Shown one piece after another: positions 20,649-30,371 of a stretch of DNA of 64,000 nt. Each line of letters opens with the position of its first letter. Position 1 is the first letter of the stretch. Source of the DNA: JAXMHQ01 sp046346665. GTDB taxonomy: Bacteria; Verrucomicrobiota; Verrucomicrobiia; Limisphaerales; JAXMHQ01. The stretch covers positions 103,324 to 167,323 of the forward strand of contig JAXMHQ010000004.1 of NCBI GenBank assembly GCA_046346665.1. The letters are read 5' to 3'. The notes under the pieces were generated by a model, which saw only the letters and a program-made list of their open reading frames with translations, ran no database searches and was not told the DNA's origin. The position numbers were made by a program, and so were the translations under genes.

Positions 20649-22175
20649 TCATTTGCCCTTATCTTCCTTGCCCATCGCGTTCTTGAGCGCGGGCACCTGT
20701 TCCAGGAGCTTCTCGAATTTCACGCCGGTGAGGCTTTCGAGCACGGGCGGGAGCTGGCTGATGATGGTGGTTACGTCGCTGGTGAGTTTGCTGGCGCCGC
20801 CGCCGGGGCCGTTGCCGGAGTTGATGATGACCATCTTCTCGGTCTTGGACAACGGTTCGCTGATGCGGCCGGCCACTTCGGGCAGGACGCGGACGATCAT
20901 TTCGATCACGGCCGCCTCGTTGTATTGCTTGAAGCTCTCGGCCTTGACGCGCATGGCTTCGGCGGTCGCTTTGCCTTGCGCCTCGATGACGGAGGCTTCG
21001 GCGAGACCGCGCGCCTTGTTGGCTTCGGCTTCGGCCACACCGGTCGCTTTCACGACATCGGCGCCGGCGAAACCGGTCGCCTTGGTGGCCGACGCGGAGC
21101 CGGCGGCCTCGGTTTCAAGCTGGAACTTCCTGGCGTTGGCCAGCGTTTCGACGCGGTAACGTTCGGCGTCCGCGGGCTTCTGGACGACGGCTTCCAGCTC
21201 GCGCTGTTTGCGCAAGATTTCCTGCTGTTGCAGTTCGATCTGCTTTTGTTTTTCGACAATGTTGACCTGGACTTCCTCGGCTTTGACGAGCTGGCCGGTC
21301 TTGAATTTCTGCAAATCGTAGGCGAGGTCGGCTTCGGCCTTCTTCTGGTTCACCGCGGCCTGGTATTGGGCGACGTTCGTCTGATAATCCCGCTGCGCCT
21401 CGGCGATCTTGGTGTCCGCCACGAACTGCGCCTCCTGTCCCGCCTGCTTGGCTTGCGCGGAGCGGATCTGCGAATCACGGTCGGCTTCGGCCTGCGCGAT
21501 GATGGCGTCCCGTTTCACCTGCGCGATGCGCGGCTTGCCGAGGGCGTCGAGGTAACCCTGGCTGTCGCGGATGTCGCGGATGGTGAAACTCACAATGCCA
21601 AGGCCCATGTTGGCCATGTCGCCGGCGGCGACTTCCTGGACCTTCTGCGCGAACGCGTCGCGGTTCTGATAAATTTCCTCGACCGTCATCGTGCCCAGGA
21701 TCGCGCGCAAATGGCCTTCCAACGTCTGCATCGCGATGCTCTTGATGTCGTCCACCCCTTTGCTGAGGAACTGTTCGGACGCGGTGGCGATGGACACATC
21801 GTCGCCCTTGACCTTGATCTGCGCGACGCCGTCGACTCGGACCGGGACGCCTTTGCTGGTGTAAACCTCGGGCGTCTGGACGTCGATCGTCAGCAATTCC
21901 AGCGACAGGACGTCGACTTTTTCAATGACGGGGATGACGAAGGTGCCGCCGCCCTTGACGACGCGGAAGCCGCGGAGCTGGGTCGATCCGTCGGCGCCGA
22001 CGACGCGGTGTTTGCGTCCGGACACGACGAGAACCTGGTTGGGTCCGACCTTGGTGTAGCGGCTGGCCCAGATGGCGGCGAAGATGAAGATGACGATGAC
22101 CACGCCGATGACGGCGACGACGGCGAGGCCGAGGGAACCGCCGGGGATTTCCGAGAACAGGGGCATGAGGTGCAT
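20649..22175 (-). CDS. Flotillin-like SPFH/band 7 membrane protein
   Basis: A 508-residue flotillin (FloT/YuaG type). One N-terminal membrane helix (about residues 14-35) is followed by an SPFH domain (about 40-210, VGPNQVLVVSGRKH to FTIRDIRD). A long Ala/Glu/Gln coiled coil (about 220-430) with EAEANKARGLAEAS-type repeats follows, then a C-terminal oligomerisation segment. Flotillins scaffold membrane microdomains. The NfeD-like gene lies directly upstream on the same strand with a 27-bp gap, the standard flotillin/NfeD partnership. The first ATG is used; one three residues later is equally possible. Confidence 0.92.
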   Translation of the reverse strand: MHLMPLFSEIPGGSLGLAVVAVIGVVIVIFIFAAIWASRYTKVGPNQVLVVSGRKHRVVGADGSTQLRGFRVVKGGGTFVIPVIEKVDVLSLELLTIDVQTPEVYTSKGVPVRVDGVAQIKVKGDDVSIATASEQFLSKGVDDIKSIAMQTLEGHLRAILGTMTVEEIYQNRDAFAQKVQEVAAGDMANMGLGIVSFTIRDIRDSQGYLDALGKPRIAQVKRDAIIAQAEADRDSQIRSAQAKQAGQEAQFVADTKIAEAQRDYQTNVAQYQAAVNQKKAEADLAYDLQKFKTGQLVKAEEVQVNIVEKQKQIELQQQEILRKQRELEAVVQKPADAERYRVETLANARKFQLETEAAGSASATKATGFAGADVVKATGVAEAEANKARGLAEASVIEAQGKATAEAMRVKAESFKQYNEAAVIEMIVRVLPEVAGRISEPLSKTEKMVIINSGNGPGGGASKLTSDVTTIISQLPPVLESLTGVKFEKLLEQVPALKNAMGKEDKGK

Positions 22176-22202
22176 AGTTGGATTCAGGGTTGGGATCTGG
22201 AA

Positions 22203-22781
22203 TCAGACTGGGGACACGTAAAACTGGCTGCCGACGATGCGGACGATGCGGACGGTTTTGCCGCTCGCGACGGGTTGGGATTCCTCGGTTCGCGCGGGGG
22301 CGGTGTAGCGGGTGCCGGCCTGGACGTAGGCGATTTCCCCCACCCCGTTCTGCGGGATGGGCGTGATGATGGTGGCATTGAGGCCGACCAGCGTGGCGAC
22401 CTTCGCTTCGCTCGATCCCTGCGTGCGCGAGAACATGGCGTTGAACAGGAAAAACACGGCGACGGCCACGATCAATCCGCCGAGGACGGACAGCGGCGCG
22501 CTGATCCAGGCGCTGCGCGTGGCCTCCAGCCGGGACAGGATCATTCCCATGCCGCCGAGGGCGGTGATGAAGGAGGCGATCGTCGTGGGGCTGACGATGG
22601 AAATGCCCGGCATGCCGCCGCTATCGTAGCCGGCGTCCGCGTGACCACCGGTGCCGACGTCGCCGTGGGCGCCGCCGACGTCCATGCCGTCGTGACCGCT
22701 GAACACATGGCCGAACAGCGCGCTGAGGATGGTGAATACGAGCCCGACACCAAAACAAACGAAGTAGATCTGGAATTCCAT
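22203..22781 (-). CDS. NfeD-like membrane protein partnering flotillin
   Basis: A 192-residue protein. The N-terminal membrane helix (MEFQIYFVCFGVGLVFTILSA) is followed by a His/Gly/Asp-rich linker (about 30-50). Two more hydrophobic segments (about 55-75 and 90-115) precede a C-terminal OB-fold domain (about 125-192) containing VGEIAYVQAGTRYTAPAR, typical of NfeD. A GAGG site lies about 7 bp before the ATG at 22781. It is the first gene of a two-gene operon with flotillin. NfeD proteins are thought to bind or localise flotillin assemblies. Confidence 0.85.
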   Translation of the reverse strand: MEFQIYFVCFGVGLVFTILSALFGHVFSGHDGMDVGGAHGDVGTGGHADAGYDSGGMPGISIVSPTTIASFITALGGMGMILSRLEATRSAWISAPLSVLGGLIVAVAVFFLFNAMFSRTQGSSEAKVATLVGLNATIITPIPQNGVGEIAYVQAGTRYTAPARTEESQPVASGKTVRIVRIVGSQFYVSPV

Positions 22782-22930
22782 ATGACTGCCTCGCTCTTTC
22801 TGTTGCCCCAATTAAACGGTCATTCGCTGTCGTGATGCAAGCTCCAAACCTGAATCAAGGGCAGTTAACACCCAAATGCGCCGTTCCGCAGCTATAATTC
22901 GGGGAGTTGATTGTAAGATGGGGTGCCGCG

Positions 22931-23074
22931 GGTGGGGCGAGACTCTGTCGAGCTCCTCGAAAAGGATTGATGGATAATAGGGTGTGACTCACGCGCGGAG
23001 TCATCCAGCAATCCAACAATCCCTTGATACAATAATCCAAGGAAAGTCAGGGCTCGACGGAGTCTCGCCCCACC
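22931..23074. repeat. 144-bp nested palindromic element with GGTGGGGCGAGACTC ends
   Basis: Outer arms beginning GGTGGGGCGAGACTC (22931-22953) pair with their complement (23052-23074) with one mismatch in 23. They enclose a second inverted repeat of GGATTGATGGAT/ATCCAGCAATCC units (22965-23039). A solo half of the outer arm is at 40672. It lies between the enolase 3' end and the start of the nfeD-like gene. No gene is seen in 22782-23088. Confidence 0.75.
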
Positions 23075-23088
23075 GGCGGGAAAAAGGA

Positions 23089-23121
23089 AAGGCCGGAAAC
23101 CCGCGGGGGGCTTCCGGCCTT
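23089..23121 (-). terminator. Intrinsic terminator after enolase
   Basis: AAGGCCGGAA and its complement form a 10-bp stem; on the minus strand it is followed by TCCTTTTT. It starts 20 bp past the enolase stop codon. Good stem and good T tract. Confidence 0.85.
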
Positions 23122-23141
23122 GCGAAGTGTTGTGCGAGGGC

Positions 23142-24434
23142 TTACCGGCGCGCCTTGGGCAGCGCGGTGGTGCCGGCGTAAACGGCGTTTTTGCCCAGGA
23201 TCTGCTCGATGCGGAGCAGTTGATTGTACTTGGCCAGGCGATCCGAGCGGCTCAGGGAGCCGGTCTTGATCTGGCCGCAATTCGTCGCCACGGCGATGTC
23301 GGCGATGGTGGCATCCTCGGTTTCGCCCGAGCGATGGCTCAGGACGGCGGTGTAACCGCTCGTCTGCGCCAGTTCAACCGCATCGAGCGTCTCGGTGAGC
23401 GAGCCGATCTGGTTGACCTTGACGAGAATCGAATTGGCCGTGCCGGTGTCGATGCCTTTCTTGAGGAACTTGACGTTCGTGACGAACAGATCGTCGCCGA
23501 CGAGCTGGACTTTGTCGCCGATCTTGTCGGTCAGCTTCTTCCAGGTCGCCCAGTCGCTTTCGCCGCAGCCGTCCTCGATGCTCACGATCGGGTATTTCGA
23601 AGTCAGCTTTGCATAGAACGCCACGAGATCATCGCCGGTCACCGTCTCGCCCGTGCTTTTCTTGAACGTGTACTTCGCGTTGCCGACGTAAAATTCGGAG
23701 GCTGCGGGATCGAGCGTCAGGAAAATGTCCTTCCCGGACTTGTAACCGGCGTCCTTGATCGCCTGGAGGATGGTTTCGATCGCATCCTCCACGCTGTCCA
23801 GTTTGGGCGCAAAACCGCCTTCGTCGCCAACCGCAGTGCTCAATCCTCGCTTCTTGAGCACTCCCTTGAGCGCATGAAACGTCTCGGTAATGGCCCGGAG
23901 CCCTTCGCTGAAGGTCGGCAGGCCGAGCGGCATGATCATGAATTCCTGGAAATCGATCGGCGCATCCGAGTGCGCGCCGCCATTGATGACGTTGGCCATC
24001 GGGACGGGCAGCACCTTGGCGTTCGGGCCGCCCAGGTATTTGAACAGCGGCACCCCGATCGCTTCCGCCGCCGCCTTGGCATTGGCGAGCGACACCGCCA
24101 GGATGGCGTTCGCGCCGAGCTTGGACTTCGTCTCCGTGCCGTCGAGGTCCAGCATGATGCGGTCGACCGTCAACTGGTCCAGCGCATCCACGCCGCGCAG
24201 TTTGGGCAGGATCTTGTCCGTGACGTTGCGCACCGCCTTGGTCACGCCCTTGCCGAGGAAACGCTTCTTGTCGCCGTCGCGAAGCTCCACAGCCTCATGT
24301 TCGCCCGTGCTGGCGCCGGAGGGAACCGCCGCGCGGCCCAATGCGCCGCCGGCCAGCATCACGTCCACTTCCACCGTTGGATTGCCGCGAGAATCCAAAA
24401 CCTCGCGCGCCTGAATGTCATAAATTGTGCTCAT
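23142..24434 (-). CDS. eno: Enolase (phosphopyruvate hydratase)
   Basis: A 430-residue enolase that interconverts 2-phosphoglycerate and phosphoenolpyruvate in glycolysis. Recognisable signatures are AREVLDSRGNPTVEVDV at the start, SGASTGEHEAVELRDGD, GDEGGFAPK and VLSHRSGETED, with the metal-binding Asp/Glu residues in LTLDPAASEF and IEDGCGESDW and the catalytic Lys in LVKVNQIG. The Cys in IEDGCGESDW replaces the more usual Leu/Met. It has standard length and is monocistronic, with its own terminator. Confidence 0.97.
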   Translation of the reverse strand: MSTIYDIQAREVLDSRGNPTVEVDVMLAGGALGRAAVPSGASTGEHEAVELRDGDKKRFLGKGVTKAVRNVTDKILPKLRGVDALDQLTVDRIMLDLDGTETKSKLGANAILAVSLANAKAAAEAIGVPLFKYLGGPNAKVLPVPMANVINGGAHSDAPIDFQEFMIMPLGLPTFSEGLRAITETFHALKGVLKKRGLSTAVGDEGGFAPKLDSVEDAIETILQAIKDAGYKSGKDIFLTLDPAASEFYVGNAKYTFKKSTGETVTGDDLVAFYAKLTSKYPIVSIEDGCGESDWATWKKLTDKIGDKVQLVGDDLFVTNVKFLKKGIDTGTANSILVKVNQIGSLTETLDAVELAQTSGYTAVLSHRSGETEDATIADIAVATNCGQIKTGSLSRSDRLAKYNQLLRIEQILGKNAVYAGTTALPKARR

Positions 24435-24520
24435 GTTTCTCTTTCGATGTTAAACGATAACCAATCCGTCCGAAGCGCGCATGATAAGACCCGGGGCGCG
24501 GCAGTCAACGAGGATTCGTG

Positions 24521-24636
24521 AAGGTGCTGGATTAATGGATTAATGGATTATTGGATAAATGGATTCCGCGCGGGCGGCAGCCATGAATCCAACAATCCAA
24601 GAATCCACTGATCCAGTGATCCGATAATCCAGCCTT
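24521..24636. repeat. GGATTAATGGATTAATGG inverted repeat
   Basis: The left arm has tandem GGATTAAT/GGATTATT units. The right arm has complementary AATCCAACAATCCAAGAATCC units, framed by AAGG(TG)CTGG and CCAGCCTT. It ends exactly where the smc stop codon begins. It is the same family as the inner arms of the element at 22931. Confidence 0.75.
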
Positions 24637-27600
24637 TTAATTCCTGGCCAGTTCACCGGTCTCAACCGCCGGCGCGGGCTCGGCGGCTTCCGCCAGCTGG
24701 GCGGGTTCGGCAGTTTGTTCGTCGGCCTTGTGGAATTTGACGCTGACGATTTTGCTGACGCCGTGTTCCTGCATCGTCACGCCGTAGAGCACGTCGGCAA
24801 TGCCGATGGTGCGCTTGTTGTGGGTGATGATGATGAACTGGGAGTGTTCCAGGAAGCGCTGCAGGATCTTGATGAACCGGTTGATGTTCGATTCGTCGAG
24901 AGGCGCGTCGAGTTCGTCCAGCACGCAGAACGGGCTGGGTTTCACCTGGTAGATCGAGAACAACAGCGCCACGGCGGTCATGGTCTGCTCGCCGCCGGAC
25001 AGCAGCGAAATCGTCTGGAGCTGTTTGCCGGGCGGGCGCGCGACGATGTCGATGCCGCACTCGAGCACGTCGTTTTCGTCGACCAGCACGAGGTCCGCTT
25101 TGCCGCCGCCGAACACCTCGGTGAACATGGTGCGGAAATTCTGCCGGATCTGCTCGAACGTATCCGCGAACATCTGGCGGGTCTGGATGTTGATGCGGTT
25201 GATGACTTCGAGCAATTGCGTGCGGGCTTCGACGAGGTCGTCGTGTTGTTTGCTAAGGAACTGGTAGCGCTGCTCGGTTTCCTCGTATTCCTCGATGGCC
25301 ACCAGGTTCACCGGGCCCATTTCGTCGAGACGCTGCTGCAACGCCTCCACCTGCCGCGCCACTTCGGTCCAGTCCGTCGAAGCGCCAGCCGCGGCCATTT
25401 CCTCGGGCGTCATGACATGCACCTGGGCGGCGCCTTCGTCGGCGACGGTGATCGTGATGCATTCGCTGCGAATGTCGTCGAGCACGAGATGATATTTCTG
25501 CTGGACGCGTTCGCGGAGGTTCTGGACGGCCATGTTTTTCTGGGCGAGTTCGACCTCGATGCCGCCGCGCTGTTGCTGGACCTCGGTGAGGCGGCGGCGC
25601 TGGTCGCGCAGGCCTTCCTCGCGGGTGGTGACGGACGATTCCTGTTCCTGTTTGCGGGCGACGAGTTCCGCGCCCTGGGCGTTCACCTGTTCGCGCTCGG
25701 CCTGGAGGCGGCCGATCGAGGCGCGGGATTCGATTTGTTCACGCTCCGCCTGTTCCTTGCGTCCGAGGAACCCGGAACAATCCGACCGCCGCTGGGCGAC
25801 GGCCTGGTCGAGTTCCTGGATGCGGCGTTTCAAAGCTTCCGCCTGGTGGCCTAGCGAGGCGCCGGCCTGTTCTTCGGCGGCGAGGGCCACTTTGCTTTCG
25901 GTGAGCTGCGCCGTGGCTTCGTCGCGTTGACGCCGCAAATCCTCCACGCCGGCCGTCCCGGCGGCGACTTCCTCCTGGCAAGAACGTTCGCGGCCTTCCT
26001 GTTCCTCGGCCCGGGCGGACAGCGCGGCACGCTTGTCGCGGCTTTCCTGGTCGAGCGCGGCGAGGCTTTGGACCTCGAACACGACCGTCTCGATTTTCTG
26101 GTTCAGCAGGCGCCGGGACTGTTCCAGCGCGGTGAATTCGCCTTCGCGCGTCGCCACCGCGACCTCCTGCTGCCGCAGCTCCGTCTGAGCCTCCTGCAAT
26201 CCCGCATGCAATGCCGTCTGCTCGCTTTGCAGCGCGCCCTTCCGTCGGCTCGCCGCGGCCACCAGCTCCTGCACCTCCGCAACCGCGGTCTGCAGCTCGG
26301 CAATCTGGTTCTTGCGGCCGAGAATAGACGACGGCGCGCGGCCGTTTCCACTGCCGTTCAAATAGCCACCCGTGTAAATGCCGTGGCGGCTCAGCAAATC
26401 GCCCGACAATGTCACGAAATCACAACCGGCATGGCCGTTCTGCAACTGCGATGTGGCCGACGGAAGGTCCGGGGCGATGAACGTCCGGTTGAGCAAACTC
26501 TTGACGAGCTTTTCCACCGAAGGATCGATCTGCACCACGCTGAGCGCGTGGACCACTTCGCCCTTCTCGATCCGGGCGCGCGCGGCCAATGCATCAGCCC
26601 CCGGCGCCATGTCGCCCGAAAATGCAAGCTGCGCCTCGGGCAGGCCGACGGACAGCGCCGCGACGGACGCGCGGCCGGACTTGCTCGCGGTGAGGTCGGC
26701 GAGGATTTGCTGGGCGGATTCCGGCTGCTCGGTGAGTACGAGCTGCAAGTGGTGGCCGAGGGCGTTTTCGATGGCGACGACGTAATCGTCCGGGACGCGG
26801 ATGCGTTCCGCGAGCGAGCCGATCACCGAGCGGGAGCGGCGCAGCGCGGCGAGCGCACCGGCGTCGAAGCCTTCGTGCGATCCCTCGAGCTGCTCGAGCA
26901 GGGCGAGGCGCGAGCGTTTCTCCGCCTGCGCCTGCACCAGGCGGTCGAGTTCGGCGGACACGACGCCGAGTTCCCGGTCGATTTCGCGGAGCCGCGCCTG
27001 GCGTTCCTGCACGGTGCCGCGCTTGGCCTGCACGCTGAGTTTTTCCGCCTCGACGTTGACCGAAAATTCGTGCAGCCGGGTTTCGAGACGGACGCGCTCC
27101 TCCTCGAGCTGGATTTTTTCCGCGGACAATTTTTCCAGCCGGACGACGTTGCCCTGCTTCTGCAAATCGAGCGCGGTGATTTCGTTTCGAATGCGGCTGA
27201 GATCCTGCGCGGCGGCGAAGGCCTGCGACTGGGCTTCGCGGAGCTGTTCCTGGCGGCGGGTGATTTCCGATTCCACCTGCTCCAGCGCGGCGCGACGGGC
27301 CCGGAGCGATTCCCGGTGCGCGGCCAGGGCGGCTTCGGACGCGGCCAGCTTCGCGGTGAGCGCTTCCAGTTCGGCCGACGCGGATTGGCGGCGTTCCTCC
27401 GCTTCCTGGATTTCGGCGAGCGCCCGGGCGTTCTGGGAGGCCAACTCCTGGAGCCGCTCCTCGTTGAATTGAATCCGGCTGTCGTGCCGGTCGATCTCGC
27501 CCTTCAACTCAAGCCCGCGTTGCTGCATCGCTCCGAGTTCCTGTTCCAACTCCGAGAGGCGGCTGCGCAACACCGCAATCTCGTCTTCGCCGCGCAGGAC

Positions 27601-28401
27601 GTCGGCTGAAACCGTTTCCATCTCGACGCGCAAAGTTTCCGCCATCGACTGGCGCTCGCCGATCTCCGACTGGAGCACGTCGAACTGGTGCCGCGAGAGC
27701 TGGGTGTCGAGATGCTGCAATTCCTGGGCAAGCTGTTTGTAACGGCGCGCCTTGCCGGCCTGGCGCTGGAGCGACCCGATCTGCCGTTTCACTTCGCGGA
27801 CCAGGTCGGCGATGCGGACGACGTTCTGCTCGGTGTATTCCAGTTTGCGCAAGGCCTCGCGCTTCTGCGTCTTGAACTTCGTCACGCCCGCCGCTTCCTC
27901 GAAGATCAGGCGTCGATCCTCCGGTTTGCTCGACAGGATCTGCGTGATGTGACCCTGGGCCATGATGCTGTAGCTGGTGCGGCCGACGCCGGTGCCCATG
28001 AAAAGCTGCTGGATGTCCTTCAACCGGCACGGAACCTTGTTGATGAAATACTCGCTGCCGCCGTCCCGGAATATCCGTCGAGTCACCGTCACCTCGTTGT
28101 AGGCCACATCCACCCCCGCCGCCGTCAGGTGTTCACTGTCGACGCCGCCCAGCGTCAGCGACACTTCGCCCATGCCGAGCGGTTTGCGGGAATCGGTGCC
28201 GTTGAAGATCACATCCGCCATTTCGCCGCCGCGCAGGGCCTTGGCGGACTGCTCACCCAGTACCCAACGTATAGCGTCTGAAACGTTGGATTTACCACAA
28301 CCATTGGGGCCCACGATTGCGGTGACGCCGGGCTGAAAATTCAGGGAAGTCTTGTCCGCAAAGGACTTAAAGCCCAAAACGGTTAAGTTCTTGAGATACA
28401 T
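24637..28401 (-). CDS. smc: Chromosome segregation protein SMC
   Basis: A 1254-residue SMC ATPase. The Walker A motif GPNGCGKSN is at residues 31-39, followed by a long coiled coil, a hinge domain (about 510-660), a returning coiled coil, and the C-terminal head with signature LSGGE (1134-1138) and Walker B VLDELD (1160-1165). It organises and segregates the chromosome, normally with ScpA/ScpB, which are not nearby. The ATG at 28401 gives the canonical start MYLKNLTVLGFKSF; an extension to 28452 was rejected. The last 35 residues are an Ala/Glu/Pro-rich tail beyond the usual head. Confidence 0.97.
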   Translation of the reverse strand: MYLKNLTVLGFKSFADKTSLNFQPGVTAIVGPNGCGKSNVSDAIRWVLGEQSAKALRGGEMADVIFNGTDSRKPLGMGEVSLTLGGVDSEHLTAAGVDVAYNEVTVTRRIFRDGGSEYFINKVPCRLKDIQQLFMGTGVGRTSYSIMAQGHITQILSSKPEDRRLIFEEAAGVTKFKTQKREALRKLEYTEQNVVRIADLVREVKRQIGSLQRQAGKARRYKQLAQELQHLDTQLSRHQFDVLQSEIGERQSMAETLRVEMETVSADVLRGEDEIAVLRSRLSELEQELGAMQQRGLELKGEIDRHDSRIQFNEERLQELASQNARALAEIQEAEERRQSASAELEALTAKLAASEAALAAHRESLRARRAALEQVESEITRRQEQLREAQSQAFAAAQDLSRIRNEITALDLQKQGNVVRLEKLSAEKIQLEEERVRLETRLHEFSVNVEAEKLSVQAKRGTVQERQARLREIDRELGVVSAELDRLVQAQAEKRSRLALLEQLEGSHEGFDAGALAALRRSRSVIGSLAERIRVPDDYVVAIENALGHHLQLVLTEQPESAQQILADLTASKSGRASVAALSVGLPEAQLAFSGDMAPGADALAARARIEKGEVVHALSVVQIDPSVEKLVKSLLNRTFIAPDLPSATSQLQNGHAGCDFVTLSGDLLSRHGIYTGGYLNGSGNGRAPSSILGRKNQIAELQTAVAEVQELVAAASRRKGALQSEQTALHAGLQEAQTELRQQEVAVATREGEFTALEQSRRLLNQKIETVVFEVQSLAALDQESRDKRAALSARAEEQEGRERSCQEEVAAGTAGVEDLRRQRDEATAQLTESKVALAAEEQAGASLGHQAEALKRRIQELDQAVAQRRSDCSGFLGRKEQAEREQIESRASIGRLQAEREQVNAQGAELVARKQEQESSVTTREEGLRDQRRRLTEVQQQRGGIEVELAQKNMAVQNLRERVQQKYHLVLDDIRSECITITVADEGAAQVHVMTPEEMAAAGASTDWTEVARQVEALQQRLDEMGPVNLVAIEEYEETEQRYQFLSKQHDDLVEARTQLLEVINRINIQTRQMFADTFEQIRQNFRTMFTEVFGGGKADLVLVDENDVLECGIDIVARPPGKQLQTISLLSGGEQTMTAVALLFSIYQVKPSPFCVLDELDAPLDESNINRFIKILQRFLEHSQFIIITHNKRTIGIADVLYGVTMQEHGVSKIVSVKFHKADEQTAEPAQLAEAAEPAPAVETGELARN

Positions 28402-28630
28402 TGCGATTAAACAACCAGAGTTGTTTGGTTCTGTAAAGTGGAAAAACCACAATATACAGGGTTACACTTTCAGTCGGAGCACAACTAATGGTGAGGAACC
28501 GAGATTTGATTGTGCCGATCTTTACGCCCTGCAATCCCGTGTAAAATCGATGAATTACTCCTACGCCAGCGGCCGGTTGAGATCAACAAGAATCTTTTGG
28601 AATATTTACCCACGGCAATGGTTATCTACA

Positions 28631-28768
28631 GACGAACGCCGAGGCGCTGAGGGCGCAAAGATGTGCAGAGCGAAACCGCTGTCGCCGGAACACGAACCGC
28701 GGCTGCAATCTCTGGTTCAAGACTCTGCGAACCTCTGCGAGCTCCGCGTCTCTGCGTTCCTCTGGGAG
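28631..28768. repeat. GCAGAG-unit inverted repeat in a divergent promoter region
   Basis: The left arm contains GCCGAGGCGCTGAGGGCGC units; the right arm has CTGCGAACCTCTGCGAGC and TCTGCGTTCCTCTG. It is a diverged member of the family found inside element 2011-2210. It occupies the divergent gap between smc and the GHL10 gene (28402-28835), where promoters for both genes must lie; I cannot assign them. Confidence 0.6.
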
Positions 28769-28835
28769 TGGGACACTTCAGAGCACGCCTTGCCTATTGG
28801 CGGGCGGGGTTCTAGTGTTAGCGCCGTCAACGCGG

Positions 28836-30371
28836 ATGAACTTCAACCCTTCGAGATGGTGCGCGGCCGTGGCGGCGTTGCTGGTGCTGGCCGGCAGGGT
28901 GTTCGCCGCCCAATTTTCCTATGTGCCCTCCGACGCCGACCCGCCATCGGTGGACCGTGAGTTCCGTGGATTGTGGATTGCGACGGTCGCCAACCGCGAT
29001 TGGCCTTCGAAACCCAACCTCACCGTTGCGGAGCAAAAATCGGAACTGATCGCCATCCTGGATTTTGCGCGCAGCCTGAAGCTGAACGCGGTGATCCTGC
29101 AGGTGCGGCCGGCGTGCGACGCGTTATACGCCTCGCCGATCGAGCCCTGGTCCGAGTATCTCACCGGCGCCATGGGCCGGGCGCCGTCGCCGTTTTACGA
29201 TCCCCTGGCCTTCGCGGTCGAGGAAGCGCACCGGCGCGGACTGGAATTGCACGCGTGGTTCAATCCCTACCGCGCGCTGCATTTCACGAGCACCTCGCGC
29301 ATGGCCTCCAACCACGTGAGCCGCACGCACCCCGACCTGGTGAAGCGCTACGGGAAATACCTGTGGCTCGACCCCGGCGAACGGGCGACGCGGGATTACA
29401 CGCTCGACGTCGTCTCTGACGTGGTCCGGCGCTACGACATCGATGGCGTGCATTTCGACGATTATTTTTATCCGGACAAGGCGGATTCGGGAACGGACCA
29501 GGATTTTCCGGACGACGCGAGCTGGCGCAAGGCGCAGCGGCGGGCGCCGGTGGAGAATCTCACGCGCGACGCCTGGCGCCGCCAGAATGTCAACACGTTC
29601 ATCGAACGCGCCTATCGAACAATTAAGCAGATAAAACCCTGGGTCAAACTGGGCGTCAGCCCCCGAGGCATCTGGCGCCCTTCGAATCCGCCCGGCATCA
29701 AGGGCATGGACGCTTACGCGACGATTTACGCGGATTCCCGAAAGTGGCTGATGAACGGCTGGGTGGATTATTTTTCGCCGCAGCTTTACTGGCCGACGAC
29801 GTCGCGGGACCAGAATTTTGCCGCCCTGTTGTCTTGGTGGGTTCGCCAGGATGTCGAAGGCCGCCACCTGTGGCCCGGGCTGGCGGTTTACCGGGCGCCG
29901 GACTGGCCGCCGGGAGAAGTCCAGGCGCAGATCGATACGATCCGCCGGCAGTCGGGCGCCGGGGGTTATCTTTGCTACAACACCAGCAGCCTGATGCGGA
30001 ACGAGGATTTGGCGCGCTCGTTCCGGTCTTCGATCAACCTGCGGCCGGCGCTGGTGCCGGGCTCGCCATGGATGGGCGGCACGGCGCCGGGGCGTCCGTC
30101 GGTGACCAGCAGCGCCTCGTCCGGATTGCGGCTCGATCTCACCGCCAGCCGGCCCGGCGCACGCTGGTGGCTTATTCAATCACGGGTGAACGGCGACTGG
30201 CGGACCGAGATTCAGTCCGCAGCCGAATCCGTCAAACGATTTGCCGCCCCCCTGCCCGATCTCGTTGCGGTCACCGAGATCAATCGATTCGGCCTGGCCG
30301 GTCCGGCGGCGGTGTTGGAACGTCGCACGGCGTCAGCGTCGCCCGCGCATGAAGCCCACCCGAACCACTGA
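28836..30371 (+). CDS. Secreted GHL10-type glycosyl hydrolase-like protein (DUF187)
   Basis: A 511-residue secreted protein with a signal peptide (residues 1-24, CAAVAALLVLAGRVFA) and a GHL10/DUF187 TIM-barrel-like domain (about 38-360). Recognisable blocks are FRGLWIATVANRDWP, LKLNAVILQVRPACDALY, HAWFNPYRAL and DGVHFDDYFYP. A beta-rich C-terminal domain follows (about 400-490). The family is related to FenI/YngK-type predicted glycosidases, so it probably acts on surface or environmental glycans; no activity can be assigned. Its 3' end overlaps the next gene by 23 bp. Confidence 0.88.
   Translation: MNFNPSRWCAAVAALLVLAGRVFAAQFSYVPSDADPPSVDREFRGLWIATVANRDWPSKPNLTVAEQKSELIAILDFARSLKLNAVILQVRPACDALYASPIEPWSEYLTGAMGRAPSPFYDPLAFAVEEAHRRGLELHAWFNPYRALHFTSTSRMASNHVSRTHPDLVKRYGKYLWLDPGERATRDYTLDVVSDVVRRYDIDGVHFDDYFYPDKADSGTDQDFPDDASWRKAQRRAPVENLTRDAWRRQNVNTFIERAYRTIKQIKPWVKLGVSPRGIWRPSNPPGIKGMDAYATIYADSRKWLMNGWVDYFSPQLYWPTTSRDQNFAALLSWWVRQDVEGRHLWPGLAVYRAPDWPPGEVQAQIDTIRRQSGAGGYLCYNTSSLMRNEDLARSFRSSINLRPALVPGSPWMGGTAPGRPSVTSSASSGLRLDLTASRPGARWWLIQSRVNGDWRTEIQSAAESVKRFAAPLPDLVAVTEINRFGLAGPAAVLERRTASASPAHEAHPNH

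Noticed and set aside
20646..22835. Long plus-strand open frame opposite flotillin and NfeD
   Set aside because: Gly/Asp/Leu-rich repetitive translation; the minus strand encodes clear SPFH and NfeD domains.
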